From NCBI RefSeq assembly GCF_947496875.1, contig NZ_CANMEH010000020.1:1-41862 (forward strand): a stretch of 41,862 nt of DNA, given 5' to 3'. The notes below the pieces were generated by a model. The model was not told where the DNA came from and ran no database searches. It saw only the letters and a program-made list of their open reading frames with translations. The DNA comes from an uncultured Paracoccus sp. GTDB lineage: Bacteria; Pseudomonadota; Alphaproteobacteria; Rhodobacterales; Rhodobacteraceae. Numbering within the stretch: position 1 is the first letter of the stretch; every line of letters starts with the position of its first letter. Position numbers and translations under genes: made by a program. Positions 26,643-36,756 of the stretch are shown here, in pieces.

Positions 26643-26869
26643 GCAGGCTGCGACCCTGCTGGCCTGGACTCAGGACCTCTCATCTCACACAACCGCTCGC
26701 CGGATTGCTGTCCACGTCAGCAGGAAACATCGGGTTTATCGACGCTTTGGGGACAACCAGCACGGCGCCGTTGCCACTCCGCTTCGACCGCCCACCCCAC
26801 AGGACGCGACAACGACTTTACTACGGCGAACGGTAAGGACGGTGCGGCAAGGCCCGGAACACAGGGCCG

Positions 26870-27340
26870 TCAGCCCATCAGCCGCGACTTCACCAGCGCG
26901 CCCACGGCGCCGAAATCCATCTGGCCGGCATGGCGCGTGCGCAGCTCGCTCATGACCTTGCCCATGTCGCGTACCGACGTCGCGTTCAGATCGGCGATCG
27001 CCTTGTCCACGGCCGCCGCAACCTCTCCGGGATCGAGTTGCCGGGGCAGGTATTCCTGGATGATCGCGATTTCCGCCAATTCGTGTTCCGCCAGTTCCAG
27101 TCGCCCGCCCTCCTCATAGGCGCGCGCCGATTCCTGCCGCTGCTTGACCATCCGTGAGAGTAGCGCCAGCAGATCGTCTTGGCTCAGTTCCCGCGCCTTG
27201 TCGCTGCCGCTCTCGCCGCGCAGCGCGATCTCGCGGTCCTTGATGGCGGCACCCACCAGCCGCAGGGTGGACAGGCGGGTGGTGTCGCGGGACTTCATCG
27301 CCTCCTTGGTGGCGGCGGCAATGCGTTCGCGCAGATCCAT
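26870..27340 (-). CDS. GatB/YqeY domain-containing protein
   Basis: A 156-residue protein homologous to the tail domain of GatB (YqeY family), a helical tRNA-binding-like fold. Signature text: LRERIAAATKEAMKSRDTTR, STLRLVGAAIKDREIALRG, then the end D-F-G-A-V-G-A-L-V-K. It may influence tRNA-dependent amidation, but the free-standing protein is uncharacterised. It is divergent from carA, sharing a 117-bp intergenic region, an arrangement common in Rhodobacterales. Confidence 0.93.
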   Translation of the reverse strand: MDLRERIAAATKEAMKSRDTTRLSTLRLVGAAIKDREIALRGESGSDKARELSQDDLLALLSRMVKQRQESARAYEEGGRLELAEHELAEIAIIQEYLPRQLDPGEVAAAVDKAIADLNATSVRDMGKVMSELRTRHAGQMDFGAVGALVKSRLMG

Positions 27341-27401
27341 GTCGTCTCCCCAGTTACCTGGGCGCGTCTGTCCTCCACCGGCGCCACGGGGTCAAGCGGC
27401 C

Positions 27402-27431
27402 TTGACGCTGCCCTTCGGTTCCCCCTAGGGT
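27402..27431 (+). promoter_or_regulatory. carA promoter
   Basis: -35 TTGACG (27402-27407), 18-bp spacer, -10 TAGGGT (27426-27431), about 27 bp before ATG 27458; typical of GC-rich Rhodobacterales promoters. Confidence 0.55.
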
Positions 27432-27457
27432 CCCGCCGATTTGCCGGAGTGTTGACG

Positions 27458-28615
27458 ATGTCCAGACCGACCGCCTGCCTTGCGCTTGCCGACGGAACGA
27501 TCCTCTACGGCCAGGGCTTCGGCGCAACCGGCGAGGTGGTCGCCGAACTGGTCTTCAACACCGCCATGACCGGTTACCAGGAAATCATGACCGACCCGTC
27601 CTATGCGGCGCAGGTGGTCACGTTCACCTTTCCCCATATCGGCAACACCGGCATCAACGCGCTTGACGACGAGGCCGCCGACCCCGTCGCCGCTGGCATC
27701 GTGGTCAGGTGGGACCCGACCGATCCGTCGAACTGGCGGGCCAGCAGTGATCTGGTCGGCTGGATGGAACGGCGCGGTCGCATTGGCATCGGCGGCGTGG
27801 ACACGCGCCGCCTGACCCGGGCGATCCGGCAGCAGGGTTCCCCGCATGTGGTGCTGGCACATGACCCGGACGGACGGTTCGACACACAGGCGATGCTGCG
27901 CAGGGCGGCAGCGTGGCCGGGGTTGGTGGGTCTGGACCTCGCCCGCGAGGTGAGTTGCCGGCAGAGCTATCACTGGGACGAGGGACTGTGGTCTTGGCCG
28001 GATGGGTTCACACCGGCGCAGCGGCCCGAGCGCCCGTTCAAGGTAGTGGCCGTCGATTACGGGGCCAAGCGCAACATCCTGCGATCACTGGTGGAAACGG
28101 GCGCCGACGTGACCGTCCTCCCCGCGACCGCGACGGCCGAGGACATCCTGGCCCACGATCCGGAAGGGGTGTTCCTGTCCAACGGGCCGGGCGACCCGGC
28201 CGCGACAGGACAATATGCCGTGCCGATGATTCAGGCACTGCTGGACCGTGACATGCCGATCTTCGGGATCTGCCTTGGCCACCAGATGCTGGCGCTGGCC
28301 CTGGGTGCCCGCACCATCAAGATGGGCCATGGGCACCACGGCGCAAACCACCCGGTCCGCGACGTCGAGACCGGCAAGGTGGAAATAACCTCGATGAACC
28401 ACGGCTTTGCAGTTGACGCGCAGACGCTGCCGGAGGGCGTTCTGGAAACCCACGTGAGCCTGTTCGACGGATCGAACTGCGGGTTGCGCGTCGCCGATCG
28501 CCCGGTCTTCTCGGTCCAGCACCACCCGGAGGCAAGCCCGGGGCCACAGGACAGTGCCTATCTGTTCGAACGCTTTGCGCAGTCGATGGAGAAACGGCGC
28601 CGGCAGGCGCCGTAA
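27458..28615 (+). CDS. carA: Carbamoyl-phosphate synthase small subunit
   Basis: The glutaminase subunit of carbamoyl-phosphate synthase, which supplies ammonia to CarB for pyrimidine and arginine synthesis. 385 residues: the N-terminal CPSase domain (LALADGTILYGQGFGATGEV, FNTAMTGYQEIMTDPSYAAQ) and a class I amidotransferase domain with nucleophile Cys272 in FGICLGHQ and the His/Glu pair in HHPEASPGP. All catalytic residues are present. ATG 27458 follows the promoter; carB is not in the window. A hairpin follows 11 bp downstream. Confidence 0.97.
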   Translation: MSRPTACLALADGTILYGQGFGATGEVVAELVFNTAMTGYQEIMTDPSYAAQVVTFTFPHIGNTGINALDDEAADPVAAGIVVRWDPTDPSNWRASSDLVGWMERRGRIGIGGVDTRRLTRAIRQQGSPHVVLAHDPDGRFDTQAMLRRAAAWPGLVGLDLAREVSCRQSYHWDEGLWSWPDGFTPAQRPERPFKVVAVDYGAKRNILRSLVETGADVTVLPATATAEDILAHDPEGVFLSNGPGDPAATGQYAVPMIQALLDRDMPIFGICLGHQMLALALGARTIKMGHGHHGANHPVRDVETGKVEITSMNHGFAVDAQTLPEGVLETHVSLFDGSNCGLRVADRPVFSVQHHPEASPGPQDSAYLFERFAQSMEKRRRQAP

Positions 28616-28626
28616 ACCACGGTTGC

Positions 28627-28661
28627 AATCAGGCCGCGCCGTTAACGCCTGATTAGGTTTT
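28627..28661 (+). terminator. Probable carA terminator
   Basis: Perfect 8-bp inverted repeat AATCAGGC / GCCTGATT (28627-28634 and 28647-28654) with a 12-nt loop, followed after AGG by TTTT. It lies between carA and the glycosyltransferase gene. The symmetry and large loop also fit an operator. Confidence 0.5.
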
Positions 28662-28703
28662 CTGGAGGCATCACTACGGGGTCCCTTGCCCCCGGATCGC
28701 CTC

Positions 28704-30728
28704 ATGCCAGCCTCTGCTCTGCCGTCTAACGTGCCTGCCCGTGTCTCGCGGCTGGCGTCCTTGCGCCATCGCTGGCGCAACAACCCTGCCCCGCAACTCG
28801 AGATGCCCGCTGCGGTGCCGTATGTAGCACGGCCGAAGGCCGCCCGCGATCCCCGCCCGCTGGGGCAGATCCTGCTGGATGACGGGGCCGTCACCCCCGG
28901 CAATCTGCTGAAGGCCGTCGTGATGCGCCACCGGCAATCCGTGCCGCTGGGCGAAATCCTTGTCGCGCATGGGTGGGTCACAGAGGCCGCACTGACCCGG
29001 GCATTGTCTCGACAGTGGCGCACGACGATGCCGGACCTGCTCTCGGTACCGCCCGACGCACGGCTGATCGACGCCGCCGGCGCGCAGTTCTGCATCAACG
29101 CCGGAATCGTTCCCTGGCGGCGGATCGGCGGGATCACCTATGTGGCCGCCTCGCGCCCCGACGAGTTCGAGGCGCTGCGGCCCCGCCTAGCGGTTGCTCT
29201 GGGTGAGGTCCGGATGATGCTGTGTTCGCCCAGCCTCGCCCGTGACTCGGTCCTGCAGACCCGGAGTACCCGGCTGATCCGCGAGGCGGAAACACGCGTC
29301 GCCGGTGCCTTCAGCTGCCGGACCCGCAGCGAGCGACTGGCCGGTCATCTGGCGCTGGCGGCGCTGGCCATACTGGTCGCCGGATTGTTCGTGGCGCCCT
29401 TGGGTGTCCTGACCGTGCTGACCTTGTGGGCGGCACTTACCCTCGTCGGGACGATCGTGCTGAAGCTGCTGGCATTCCGTGCCACGCTGCGCGGCCAAAT
29501 CGTGCAGACGGCTCCGCCCCCCGAGTTGAAGGGCCCGCTGCCGCTGATCTCGGTCATGGTACCGTTGTTCGAGGAAGCCCATATCGCCGACCGGTTGGTC
29601 GGGCGGCTGTCGCGGCTGACCTATCCGCGCGAGCTGAGCGACATCATCCTGGTCGTCGAGGAGACCGACAAGGTCACCCGCGCCGCGCTGGACGGCGTGA
29701 CGCTGCCCCGCTGGTTGCGGGTGGTGATCGTCCCGGATGGGCGGATCAAGACCAAGCCTCGCGCCCTGACCTATGCGCTCAGCTTCTGTCGGGGCGAGAT
29801 CATCGGCGTCTGGGACGCCGAGGACCGGCCCGAGCCGGACCAGCTCTACAAGGTTGCGCGGCACCTGCACGCAGCCGGTCCCGATGTCGCCTGCGTGCAG
29901 GGTGCGCTGGACTTCTACAATCCCCGGACGAACTGGCTGTCGCGCTGCTTCACAATCGAGTACGCCGCCCTGTTCCGCGGGATCCTGCCGGGCGTCTCTC
30001 GGCTCGGTCTGATCGTGCCGCTCGGCGGCACGACGCAGTTCTTCCGGCGCGAGGCGCTGGAACGATCGGGCGCATGGGATGCCTGGAATGTGACCGAGGA
30101 TGCCGATCTCGGGGTTCGTCTGGCACGCATGGGCATGCGGGTCGAGGTCGGGGATTTCACGACGCATGAAGAGGCCAACTGCCGCACCCTGCCCTGGATC
30201 CGGCAGCGGTCACGCTGGCTGAAAGGCTACGCCATGACATGGGGCGTGCATATGCGCCGCCCTGCCCTGCTGTGGCGCCAGGTCGGACCCGCTGCCTTTG
30301 TGGCGTTCCAGGTGCAATTTCTGGGGATGCTGACCCAGTATCTGCTCGCCCCCCTGCTGTGGAGCTTCTGGTTGCTGAGTCTGGGCCTGCCCCATCCGCT
30401 GAGTGCCCCGCTGGGCAGTCTGTGGGGTGGCTGGGGCATCCCGGTCCTGTTCACGATCTTTGTCGCCTCCGAATTGCTGACGATGTTCATCGGCGCGTGG
30501 GCCGTCCGCAGGACGGATCATGCGCGGCTGTGGGCATGGGTGCCGACCATGCATTTCTACTTTCCGCTGGGCTGTCTCGCCGCGTGGAAGGCGCTGTACG
30601 AAGTGGTCGCCAATCCGTTCTACTGGGACAAGACGGCACATGGGGTGTTTGACGGCGAAGCCGATACGCCGACGGAGGGGTCCGGAACCGTACTGAACGC
30701 ATCGCCGCCTGTCAGCGTGGCAGGCTGA
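28704..30728 (+). CDS. Membrane GT2 glycosyltransferase with N-terminal MshEN-like domain
   Basis: A 674-residue fusion. Residues about 50-105 hold two copies of a PLGQIL-x2-DG-x-VT...L / PLGEIL-x-HG-x-VT-x-ALTRALSRQ pattern, the MshEN (GspE N-terminal) fold that in some proteins binds c-di-GMP. Two hydrophobic helices (about 210-250) precede a GT-A domain with DXD-like D-A-E-D (from Asp371), T-E-D-A-D-L-G and the processive-enzyme motif Q-R-S-R-W (501-505, QxxRW), then about four C-terminal helices. This is the layout of cellulose/N-acetylglucosamine-type polysaccharide synthases. The product is unknown and no other polysaccharide genes adjoin. ATG 28704 is preferred to TTG 28686. Confidence 0.9.
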   Translation: MPASALPSNVPARVSRLASLRHRWRNNPAPQLEMPAAVPYVARPKAARDPRPLGQILLDDGAVTPGNLLKAVVMRHRQSVPLGEILVAHGWVTEAALTRALSRQWRTTMPDLLSVPPDARLIDAAGAQFCINAGIVPWRRIGGITYVAASRPDEFEALRPRLAVALGEVRMMLCSPSLARDSVLQTRSTRLIREAETRVAGAFSCRTRSERLAGHLALAALAILVAGLFVAPLGVLTVLTLWAALTLVGTIVLKLLAFRATLRGQIVQTAPPPELKGPLPLISVMVPLFEEAHIADRLVGRLSRLTYPRELSDIILVVEETDKVTRAALDGVTLPRWLRVVIVPDGRIKTKPRALTYALSFCRGEIIGVWDAEDRPEPDQLYKVARHLHAAGPDVACVQGALDFYNPRTNWLSRCFTIEYAALFRGILPGVSRLGLIVPLGGTTQFFRREALERSGAWDAWNVTEDADLGVRLARMGMRVEVGDFTTHEEANCRTLPWIRQRSRWLKGYAMTWGVHMRRPALLWRQVGPAAFVAFQVQFLGMLTQYLLAPLLWSFWLLSLGLPHPLSAPLGSLWGGWGIPVLFTIFVASELLTMFIGAWAVRRTDHARLWAWVPTMHFYFPLGCLAAWKALYEVVANPFYWDKTAHGVFDGEADTPTEGSGTVLNASPPVSVAG

Positions 30729-30739
30729 GCGATCGTAAT

Positions 30740-30756
30740 CGCCCCGGGTCGGGGCG
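30740..30756. terminator. Hairpin between convergent glycosyltransferase and glnE genes
   Basis: 6-bp stem CGCCCC / GGGGCG with a 5-nt loop, 12 bp after the glycosyltransferase stop. No T tract. It may serve as a 3' end for either strand. Confidence 0.35.
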
Positions 30757-30883
30757 TCACGTCGCAGAGTTCCAGATGAATGGCGGGCGACCCGCCCGAG
30801 GGCGAGAACGGCTCCAAGCACTTTCGCGGCAGTCCCGACGCGTCAGCAGCTGATGCGATGCCGGGTCCGCCGCAGTGGCGCTG

Positions 30884-33712
30884 TCAGGTGCCGTCGCCGC
30901 TGCTCCTGTCCTCGATCAAGTCGTCGATGATCGCCCCTGCCTCCCCAACGCGCTGGTCCAACTCGACAGCCAGTTCGTCGAGAGAGGCCGCCTCGGTTTC
31001 CCTGAGCAGGAACTCCTGCCCGCCCTTGCCGATCCTGGAGAGATCCAGCGCGCCTTCGGTCAGCAGGCGCGCGGTGCACTGAATGCGCCACAGGAACCGA
31101 TGCGCCGCGGCAAGCTGCATCGCCGCGGAGCCATCCAGCAGTCTGGCCCGCTGACCCGCCCGGATCTGCGCGCCCACGCCCTGTGCCGCGGCACCCGACC
31201 GGAGCGCGAGAGACTGCGCCATCAATTCGATGTCCTGCAGGCGACCCTTTCCGATCTTGGCCTCCCACCGGCCGTCCGGGGCCTTGGCAGCGAAGATCCG
31301 GGCCCGCATCTGGGCGAGATCAGGCACCACTCTCGGATCGGTTCCGCGGGTCTTCAGGATCTCGATCCGCAGCGCGTCGAACTCGGTTGCGATCGGGCCG
31401 GCGCGGTCGCCCATCCCTGCGACGACCCGCGCCCGGGTCAGGGCGAGATGCTCCCAGGTCCAGGCTTCGTTCAGCTGATAGTCGCGGAAGGACGCCAGCG
31501 ACGTTGCGACCGGTCCCTGCCGTCCGGACGGGCGCAGCCGCATGTCGACCTCGTAGAGCCGCCCGGCCGCCGTCGGTGCGGTGACTGCAGTGAGCAGCGC
31601 CTGCGTGAGTCTGGCGTAATAGGCGCGCGCGGACAGCGGCCGGTCTCCGCCGGACTGCTCGGTGCCCTCGGCGTCGTAGATGACGATCAGGTCCAGATCG
31701 GACTGCGCGTTGAGCTGGCGCCCACCAAGCGAGCCCATCCCCAGGACGATTGCCCCCCTCCCCGGGGCAGGTCCATGCCGCCGGGCGAAGTGATCCGCGA
31801 CGACTCCCGCCAGCGCCCCGATCACCGCATCGGCGATGTCCGCGTATTGCCGCCCCGCCTCCTCGGCCCCGATCAGGCCGCGGAGATGATGCACGCCGAC
31901 GCGGAATTGCCATTCATGCGCCCAGCGGCGGGCGGCATCCAACGCCCGTTCATACCCCCCGGCCGGCGCAGTCAGCGTCGCCTGCAGATGACGCGACAGC
32001 GTCGCCCGCAGCTCGGCGGTGCCCGGCCATGGCGCAAAGAAGCTGCCCGCGAGCACGCCGTCCAGCACCTCGGAATGACGGGCCAGATAGCTTGCAAGCC
32101 CCGGCGCCGTTCCGCAGATATCGACGAGCAGGTCGATCAGGTGGGGATTGGACCCGAACAGCGAGAACAGCTGCACACCCGCCGGCAACCCGCGCAGGAA
32201 GCTGTCGAACCGCGCCAGCGCCGCTTCGGTATCGGCGGCACGGGTCAGCCGGGACAGGATCTGCGGCTCGATCCGGCCGAACAGTTCCTGCGCACGGCTG
32301 GACCGCAAGGCCGGATAGGCGCGCCACGCCTCGACCGTCGCGGCCGCCTCGGGCGTCAGATCGGGAACCTCCGGGTCCTCGGAGCCGCCGCCCTCTGCAT
32401 TGAAGAAATCGCCGGCAAGCTCGTCCACCCGCCGCAGCCGGCGTTCCAGCGCGGCGGACCAGTCCCGGGGATCGGCAGAGCCATCCAGCCCCGCGACCAG
32501 GGCAAGCCCCTCCGACCCTGCGGGTACCGTGTGGGTCTGCGCGTCGTTGACCATCTGGATGCGGTGTTCGATTTCGCGATGCCTGCGATAGTGATCGGTC
32601 AGCTCGGCCGCCACCCGGTCGGGGATCCAGCCCTTCGCGGCAAGCGCGGCCAGGGCCGCGACGGTGCCGGGCGCGCGCAGGTCCGGATCGCGCCCACCCG
32701 CGATCAGCTGCTGCGTCTGGGTCAGGAATTCGATGTCGCGGATCCCGCCCTGCCCCAGCTTCAGATCATGGCCGGCCGCCTGGATCGAGCCATGCAGTCC
32801 CTTGTGGCTGCGGATGCGCCGCCGCATGTCGTGGGTGTCCTGCAGGGTGGCAAAGTCCAGATGCCGGCGCCAGACGAACGGCCTCAGTTCCATCAGGAAA
32901 CGTTCGCCGGCCGCATGGTCACCCGCGCAGACCCGCGCCTTGATATAGGCCGCACGTTCCCAGCTGCGCCCCTCGGCCTCGTAATACGCAAGTGCCGCAG
33001 AGGCCGACATGCAGACCGGGGTGACAGAGGCATCCGGGCGCAGACGCAGGTCCGTGCGGAACACGTAACCATGATCGGTGAGGTCCGACAGTGTGGCGGC
33101 GGCCTTGCGGGTGACGCGGATCAGCGCCGCGCGTGTGGCGAGCTGGTCGGCCGGGGCATAGGCCGCGTCGTCGTACAGGACGATAAGGTCGATGTCGGAG
33201 GAGTAGTTCAGCTCGCGCGCGCCCATCTTGCCCATCGCGAGAACGAACAACCCGGCCGCGTCGGGTGATGCACCCTGGTCATGTGTCGGCAGCTTGCCGC
33301 GCCGCACCTCCTCGGCCAGATGCGCGCGAAACGCCAGGTCCGTCGCCCGATCGGCCAGATCGGTCAGCGCACCGGTCACCTGTTCCAGCGTCCACACCCC
33401 GCCCAGATCGGCCAGCGCCAGCCACAACGCGGTGCGACGCTTGGCGCGGCGCAGGGCCGGTCCGAGCTGCGTTGCTCCTAGCTCATCAAGGCCGTCGGTT
33501 TCTCGCCGCACGACATCGCCGGCCTGCAGCGCCGGCAGCAGCCAGTCGGATTCGTGCTCGATCAGCCCCGCCAAGTAGGGGCTCGACCCGGCCGCCCCCG
33601 TGATCAGCCGCCCAAGGGCATCGGGGATGTCGGGAAACAGCGCCCGGGCGGCGGCGCCGCGCGCCGCATCTGCTGGCACGGGGAAGCGGACGATGCGGCT
33701 TGCGAAATCCAT
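30884..33712 (-). CDS. glnE: Bifunctional glutamine synthetase adenylyltransferase/adenylyl-removing enzyme
   Basis: A 942-residue enzyme that adenylylates (switches off) or deadenylylates GlnA in response to PII. Two nucleotidyltransferase halves are visible: the N-terminal deadenylylase with MGKMGARELNYSSDIDLIVL and the C-terminal adenylyltransferase with GMGSLGGRQLNAQSDLDLIV, joined by the helical central region. Both metal-binding D-x-D motifs are intact and length is normal. It is a single gene, convergent with the glycosyltransferase. glnA and glnB are not in the window. Confidence 0.97.
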   Translation of the reverse strand: MDFASRIVRFPVPADAARGAAARALFPDIPDALGRLITGAAGSSPYLAGLIEHESDWLLPALQAGDVVRRETDGLDELGATQLGPALRRAKRRTALWLALADLGGVWTLEQVTGALTDLADRATDLAFRAHLAEEVRRGKLPTHDQGASPDAAGLFVLAMGKMGARELNYSSDIDLIVLYDDAAYAPADQLATRAALIRVTRKAAATLSDLTDHGYVFRTDLRLRPDASVTPVCMSASAALAYYEAEGRSWERAAYIKARVCAGDHAAGERFLMELRPFVWRRHLDFATLQDTHDMRRRIRSHKGLHGSIQAAGHDLKLGQGGIRDIEFLTQTQQLIAGGRDPDLRAPGTVAALAALAAKGWIPDRVAAELTDHYRRHREIEHRIQMVNDAQTHTVPAGSEGLALVAGLDGSADPRDWSAALERRLRRVDELAGDFFNAEGGGSEDPEVPDLTPEAAATVEAWRAYPALRSSRAQELFGRIEPQILSRLTRAADTEAALARFDSFLRGLPAGVQLFSLFGSNPHLIDLLVDICGTAPGLASYLARHSEVLDGVLAGSFFAPWPGTAELRATLSRHLQATLTAPAGGYERALDAARRWAHEWQFRVGVHHLRGLIGAEEAGRQYADIADAVIGALAGVVADHFARRHGPAPGRGAIVLGMGSLGGRQLNAQSDLDLIVIYDAEGTEQSGGDRPLSARAYYARLTQALLTAVTAPTAAGRLYEVDMRLRPSGRQGPVATSLASFRDYQLNEAWTWEHLALTRARVVAGMGDRAGPIATEFDALRIEILKTRGTDPRVVPDLAQMRARIFAAKAPDGRWEAKIGKGRLQDIELMAQSLALRSGAAAQGVGAQIRAGQRARLLDGSAAMQLAAAHRFLWRIQCTARLLTEGALDLSRIGKGGQEFLLRETEAASLDELAVELDQRVGEAGAIIDDLIEDRSSGDGT

Positions 33713-33977
33713 GCCGGCACCCTAGCTGCGGATCATTCGTCGTCAATCGGCGGCGGCCGGGGATCTTGTTCATGGCGATGTTGGGTTTCCACCCGCAATC
33801 CATCGGCGGGAATATGTCCGATCCGGTCGGGCGAGAGGTTCGCCGCTTGGCGCACCGGCAAACTGTTGCTACGCTAAGTCAACGACATCACGATCAGCGA
33901 AGTCACGCCATGCCGCCGTTCCGGACGCCGAACCCCACCACCCGGCCGGCCGATAGACGCAGTGAAAGCGGCGCTGG

Positions 33978-34808
33978 ATGATGCGGCACACCCTGCCCAA
34001 CGCCCCGCAGTTCTATGTGACCGCCCCGCAGCCATGTCCGTATCTGCATGGGCGCGCGGAACGCAAGCTGTTCACCGCACTGGCAGGCGACAGCGCGATG
34101 ACGCTGAACAACGCGCTGTCGCGCCAGGGCTTCCGTCGATCCCAGAACGTCCTCTATCGGCCGAGTTGCGAAAGCTGCGTCGCCTGCATGTCCGCCCGCA
34201 TCAGCGTCCGGGACTTCAGCCCCAGCCGCACGCAGAAACGTGTGATGCGCCGCAACGAGGGGTTGGAGCGCGTCGTGACCAGCGCCTGGTCGACGGAAGA
34301 TCAGTATGAGCTGTTCCGTCGCTACCTGGACGACCGTCACGCCGATGGCGGCATGGCCGACATGGACGTGTTCGAGTTCGCCGCGATGATCGAGGAAACC
34401 CCGGTCCGCACCCGGGTCATCGAGTATCGCGAGCGGCCGTCCGGGAACCTGACCCGGGTGGATGGCGCCTTGCGCGCCGTGTGTCTGACGGACGTGCTGG
34501 ATGACGGCGTGAGCCTTGTCTACAGCTTCTACGACCCCGCGGCGCCAGAGGCGAGCCTGGGCACCTACATGATCCTGGACCATATCGAGATGGCACGTCA
34601 GGCCGGCCTGCCCTATGTCTATCTGGGCTACTGGGTGCCGGGCAGCCGCAAGATGGCCTACAAGGCACGGTTCAGCGCTCTGGAAATCTACAAGGGTGGG
34701 GTCTGGCAGGACATGGGCGACCCCCAGGCGCATGAATCCGACATTCATCCGCTATCGGTGGATCCGATCGTCGAGCAGGTAGCACGGATCGATCTGCCGC
34801 TGGACTGA
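33978..34808 (+). CDS. bpt: Aspartate/glutamate leucyltransferase (arginyl-tRNA-protein transferase family)
   Basis: A 276-residue N-end-rule enzyme that transfers Leu from its tRNA to proteins with N-terminal Asp or Glu (Bpt type), marking them for ClpS/ClpAP. The N-terminal domain has [15 protein letters not shown] and the Cys-rich [15 protein letters not shown] segment; the C-terminal ATE domain has [20 protein letters not shown] and the [20 protein letters not shown] block. All are standard. ATG 33978 or the next codon starts it. 265 bp upstream, between it and divergent glnE, hold no supported gene. Confidence 0.94.
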   Translation: MMRHTLPNAPQFYVTAPQPCPYLHGRAERKLFTALAGDSAMTLNNALSRQGFRRSQNVLYRPSCESCVACMSARISVRDFSPSRTQKRVMRRNEGLERVVTSAWSTEDQYELFRRYLDDRHADGGMADMDVFEFAAMIEETPVRTRVIEYRERPSGNLTRVDGALRAVCLTDVLDDGVSLVYSFYDPAAPEASLGTYMILDHIEMARQAGLPYVYLGYWVPGSRKMAYKARFSALEIYKGGVWQDMGDPQAHESDIHPLSVDPIVEQVARIDLPLD

Positions 34809-34881
34809 GTTGGCGGGAAGCACCCCGGAAAGAAAGTTTCAAAACTTGACCTGCTGGCGTCATGTTTTTCGCGTGGCGTCA

Positions 34882-34910
34882 TTGACCCTGTGCGGTCGCC
34901 TAAATAGGTT
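34882..34910 (+). promoter_or_regulatory. Possible ilvB promoter
   Basis: -35 TTGACC (34882-34887), 17-bp spacer, -10 TAGGTT (34905-34910), about 68 bp before ATG 34978. A second TTGACC lies 30 bp upstream. No clear attenuator or leader peptide was found. Confidence 0.45.
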
Positions 34911-34977
34911 GCGGCGACGCAGCGAGGACCCTTGATCACCCCGCAGGCGCGATGATCGGTTGAATGGAGAGACGAAC

Positions 34978-36744
34978 ATGTCCCGAACGATGACGGGTGC
35001 GAGAATGGTTGTCGAAGCCCTGCGCGATCAGGGTGTCGATACCGTATTCGGCTATCCGGGCGGGGCGGTTCTGCCGATCTACGACGAGATCTTTCAGCAG
35101 AACGACATCCGGCACATCCTTGTGCGGCACGAGCAGGGCGCCGTGCACATGGCCGAGGGCTATGCCCGATCGACCGGCAAGCCGGGCGTGGTTCTGGTCA
35201 CCTCGGGGCCGGGGGCGACCAACGCCGTGACCGGCCTAACCGATGCGCTGATGGACTCCATTCCGCTGGTCGTGCTGTCGGGACAGGTCCCGACCTTCAT
35301 GATTGGCACGGATGGTTTCCAGGAGGCGGACACCGTCGGGATCACCCGCCCCTGCACCAAGCACAACTGGCTGGTGAAAGAGACGGAAAAGCTGGCCGAG
35401 ACGATCCACCGGGCCTTTCACATCGCGACCAGCGGCCGGCCCGGGCCAGTGCTGATCGACATCCCCAAGGACGTGCAGTTTGCCGAAGGCAGTTATGTCG
35501 ATCCCCGGCAGATCGACTACACCCGCTATCAGCCGGTGAAGAAAGGGGATCTGGCCTCGATCACCCGATTGGCCGAGCTGATCGAGAATGCCGAGCGGCC
35601 GGTCTTCTACACCGGCGGTGGCGTCATAAATTCCGGGCCGGGCGCCAGCCAGCTGCTGACCGAACTCGTCGATGCGACCGGGTTTCCGATCACCTCGACG
35701 CTGATGGGCCTGGGCGCATATCCCGCCAGCGGCAAATCCTGGCTGGGGATGCTGGGCATGCACGGCCTCTACGAGGCCAACATGGCCATGCATGGCTGTG
35801 ACCTGATGATCACAGTCGGCGCGCGCTTCGACGACCGGATCACGGGACGGGTCGCCGATTTCTCGCCGGGATCGGTGAAGGTGCATATCGACATCGATCC
35901 CAGCAGCATCAACAAGGTCGTCCGTGCCGATCTGCCGATCGTGGGCGATGTCGGCCACGTGCTGGAGGATCTGCTGAAGGTCTGGAAATCGCGGGGCCGC
36001 AAGACGAACGCCGGTCCGCTGAAGGCCTGGTGGTCGCAGATCGACCAGTGGAGGGCGCGCCGGTGCCTGTCCTATCGCGCATCGACCAGCGTGATCAAAC
36101 CCCAATACGCGATGGAACGGCTGGAGGCACTGACCAAAGGCCACGACCGCTACATCACCACCGAGGTGGGGCAGCACCAGATGTGGGCCGCGCAGTACTT
36201 GGGGTTCGAAGGTCCGAATCGCTGGATGACGTCCGGGGGCTTGGGCACCATGGGATACGGTCTGCCGGCCTCGGTCGGCGTGCAGGTCGCTCATCCCGAC
36301 GCCCTGGTCATCAACGTCGCGGGCGACGCCAGTTGGCTGATGAACATGCAGGAGATGGGAACCGCGGTCCAGTTCCGGGCGCCCGTCAAGCAGTTCATCC
36401 TCAACAACGAACGTCTGGGCATGGTGCGCCAGTGGCAGCAACTGCTGCACGGCGAACGCTACAGCCAGTCCTGGTCCGACAGCCTGCCCGACTTCGTGAA
36501 GCTGGCCGAGGCGTTCGGCTGCCGCGGCCGGCAGGTCAGCGAGCCCGGCGATCTCGACGACGCGATCCGCGAGATGATCGAGTATGACGGCCCGTTCATT
36601 CTGGATGTCCTGGTCGAGAAACACGAGAACTGCTTCCCGATGATCCCGTCCGGAAAACCCCATAACGAGATGCTGCTGGGCGACATGGAATCGGCCGAGG
36701 ATATCGGGACGGCGATCCAGACCGACGGCGCGGTGCTGGTCTGA
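34978..36744 (+). CDS. ilvB: Acetolactate synthase large subunit (biosynthetic)
   Basis: The 588-residue catalytic subunit of acetohydroxyacid synthase, the first common step to valine, leucine and isoleucine. It shows the three ThDP-enzyme domains: [14 protein letters not shown] with the catalytic Glu in [16 protein letters not shown], the FAD-binding middle part ([18 protein letters not shown]), and the ThDP motif G-D-A-S ([13 protein letters not shown]) through [12 protein letters not shown]. Length is normal. GGAGAG lies 8 nt before ATG 34978. The regulatory subunit gene follows 12 bp later. Confidence 0.97.
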   Translation: MSRTMTGARMVVEALRDQGVDTVFGYPGGAVLPIYDEIFQQNDIRHILVRHEQGAVHMAEGYARSTGKPGVVLVTSGPGATNAVTGLTDALMDSIPLVVLSGQVPTFMIGTDGFQEADTVGITRPCTKHNWLVKETEKLAETIHRAFHIATSGRPGPVLIDIPKDVQFAEGSYVDPRQIDYTRYQPVKKGDLASITRLAELIENAERPVFYTGGGVINSGPGASQLLTELVDATGFPITSTLMGLGAYPASGKSWLGMLGMHGLYEANMAMHGCDLMITVGARFDDRITGRVADFSPGSVKVHIDIDPSSINKVVRADLPIVGDVGHVLEDLLKVWKSRGRKTNAGPLKAWWSQIDQWRARRCLSYRASTSVIKPQYAMERLEALTKGHDRYITTEVGQHQMWAAQYLGFEGPNRWMTSGGLGTMGYGLPASVGVQVAHPDALVINVAGDASWLMNMQEMGTAVQFRAPVKQFILNNERLGMVRQWQQLLHGERYSQSWSDSLPDFVKLAEAFGCRGRQVSEPGDLDDAIREMIEYDGPFILDVLVEKHENCFPMIPSGKPHNEMLLGDMESAEDIGTAIQTDGAVLV

Positions 36745-36756
36745 GGAGACAGGTCG

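Noticed and set aside
30875..33268. A 797-codon open frame on the plus strand opposite glnE
   Set aside because: Shadow of glnE; the translation is low-complexity and glnE motifs are clear on the other strand.
33772..33981. A short plus-strand frame between glnE and bpt (MLGFHPQS...)
   Set aside because: No good ribosome site, unusual composition, overlaps the bpt start, and no recognisable family.
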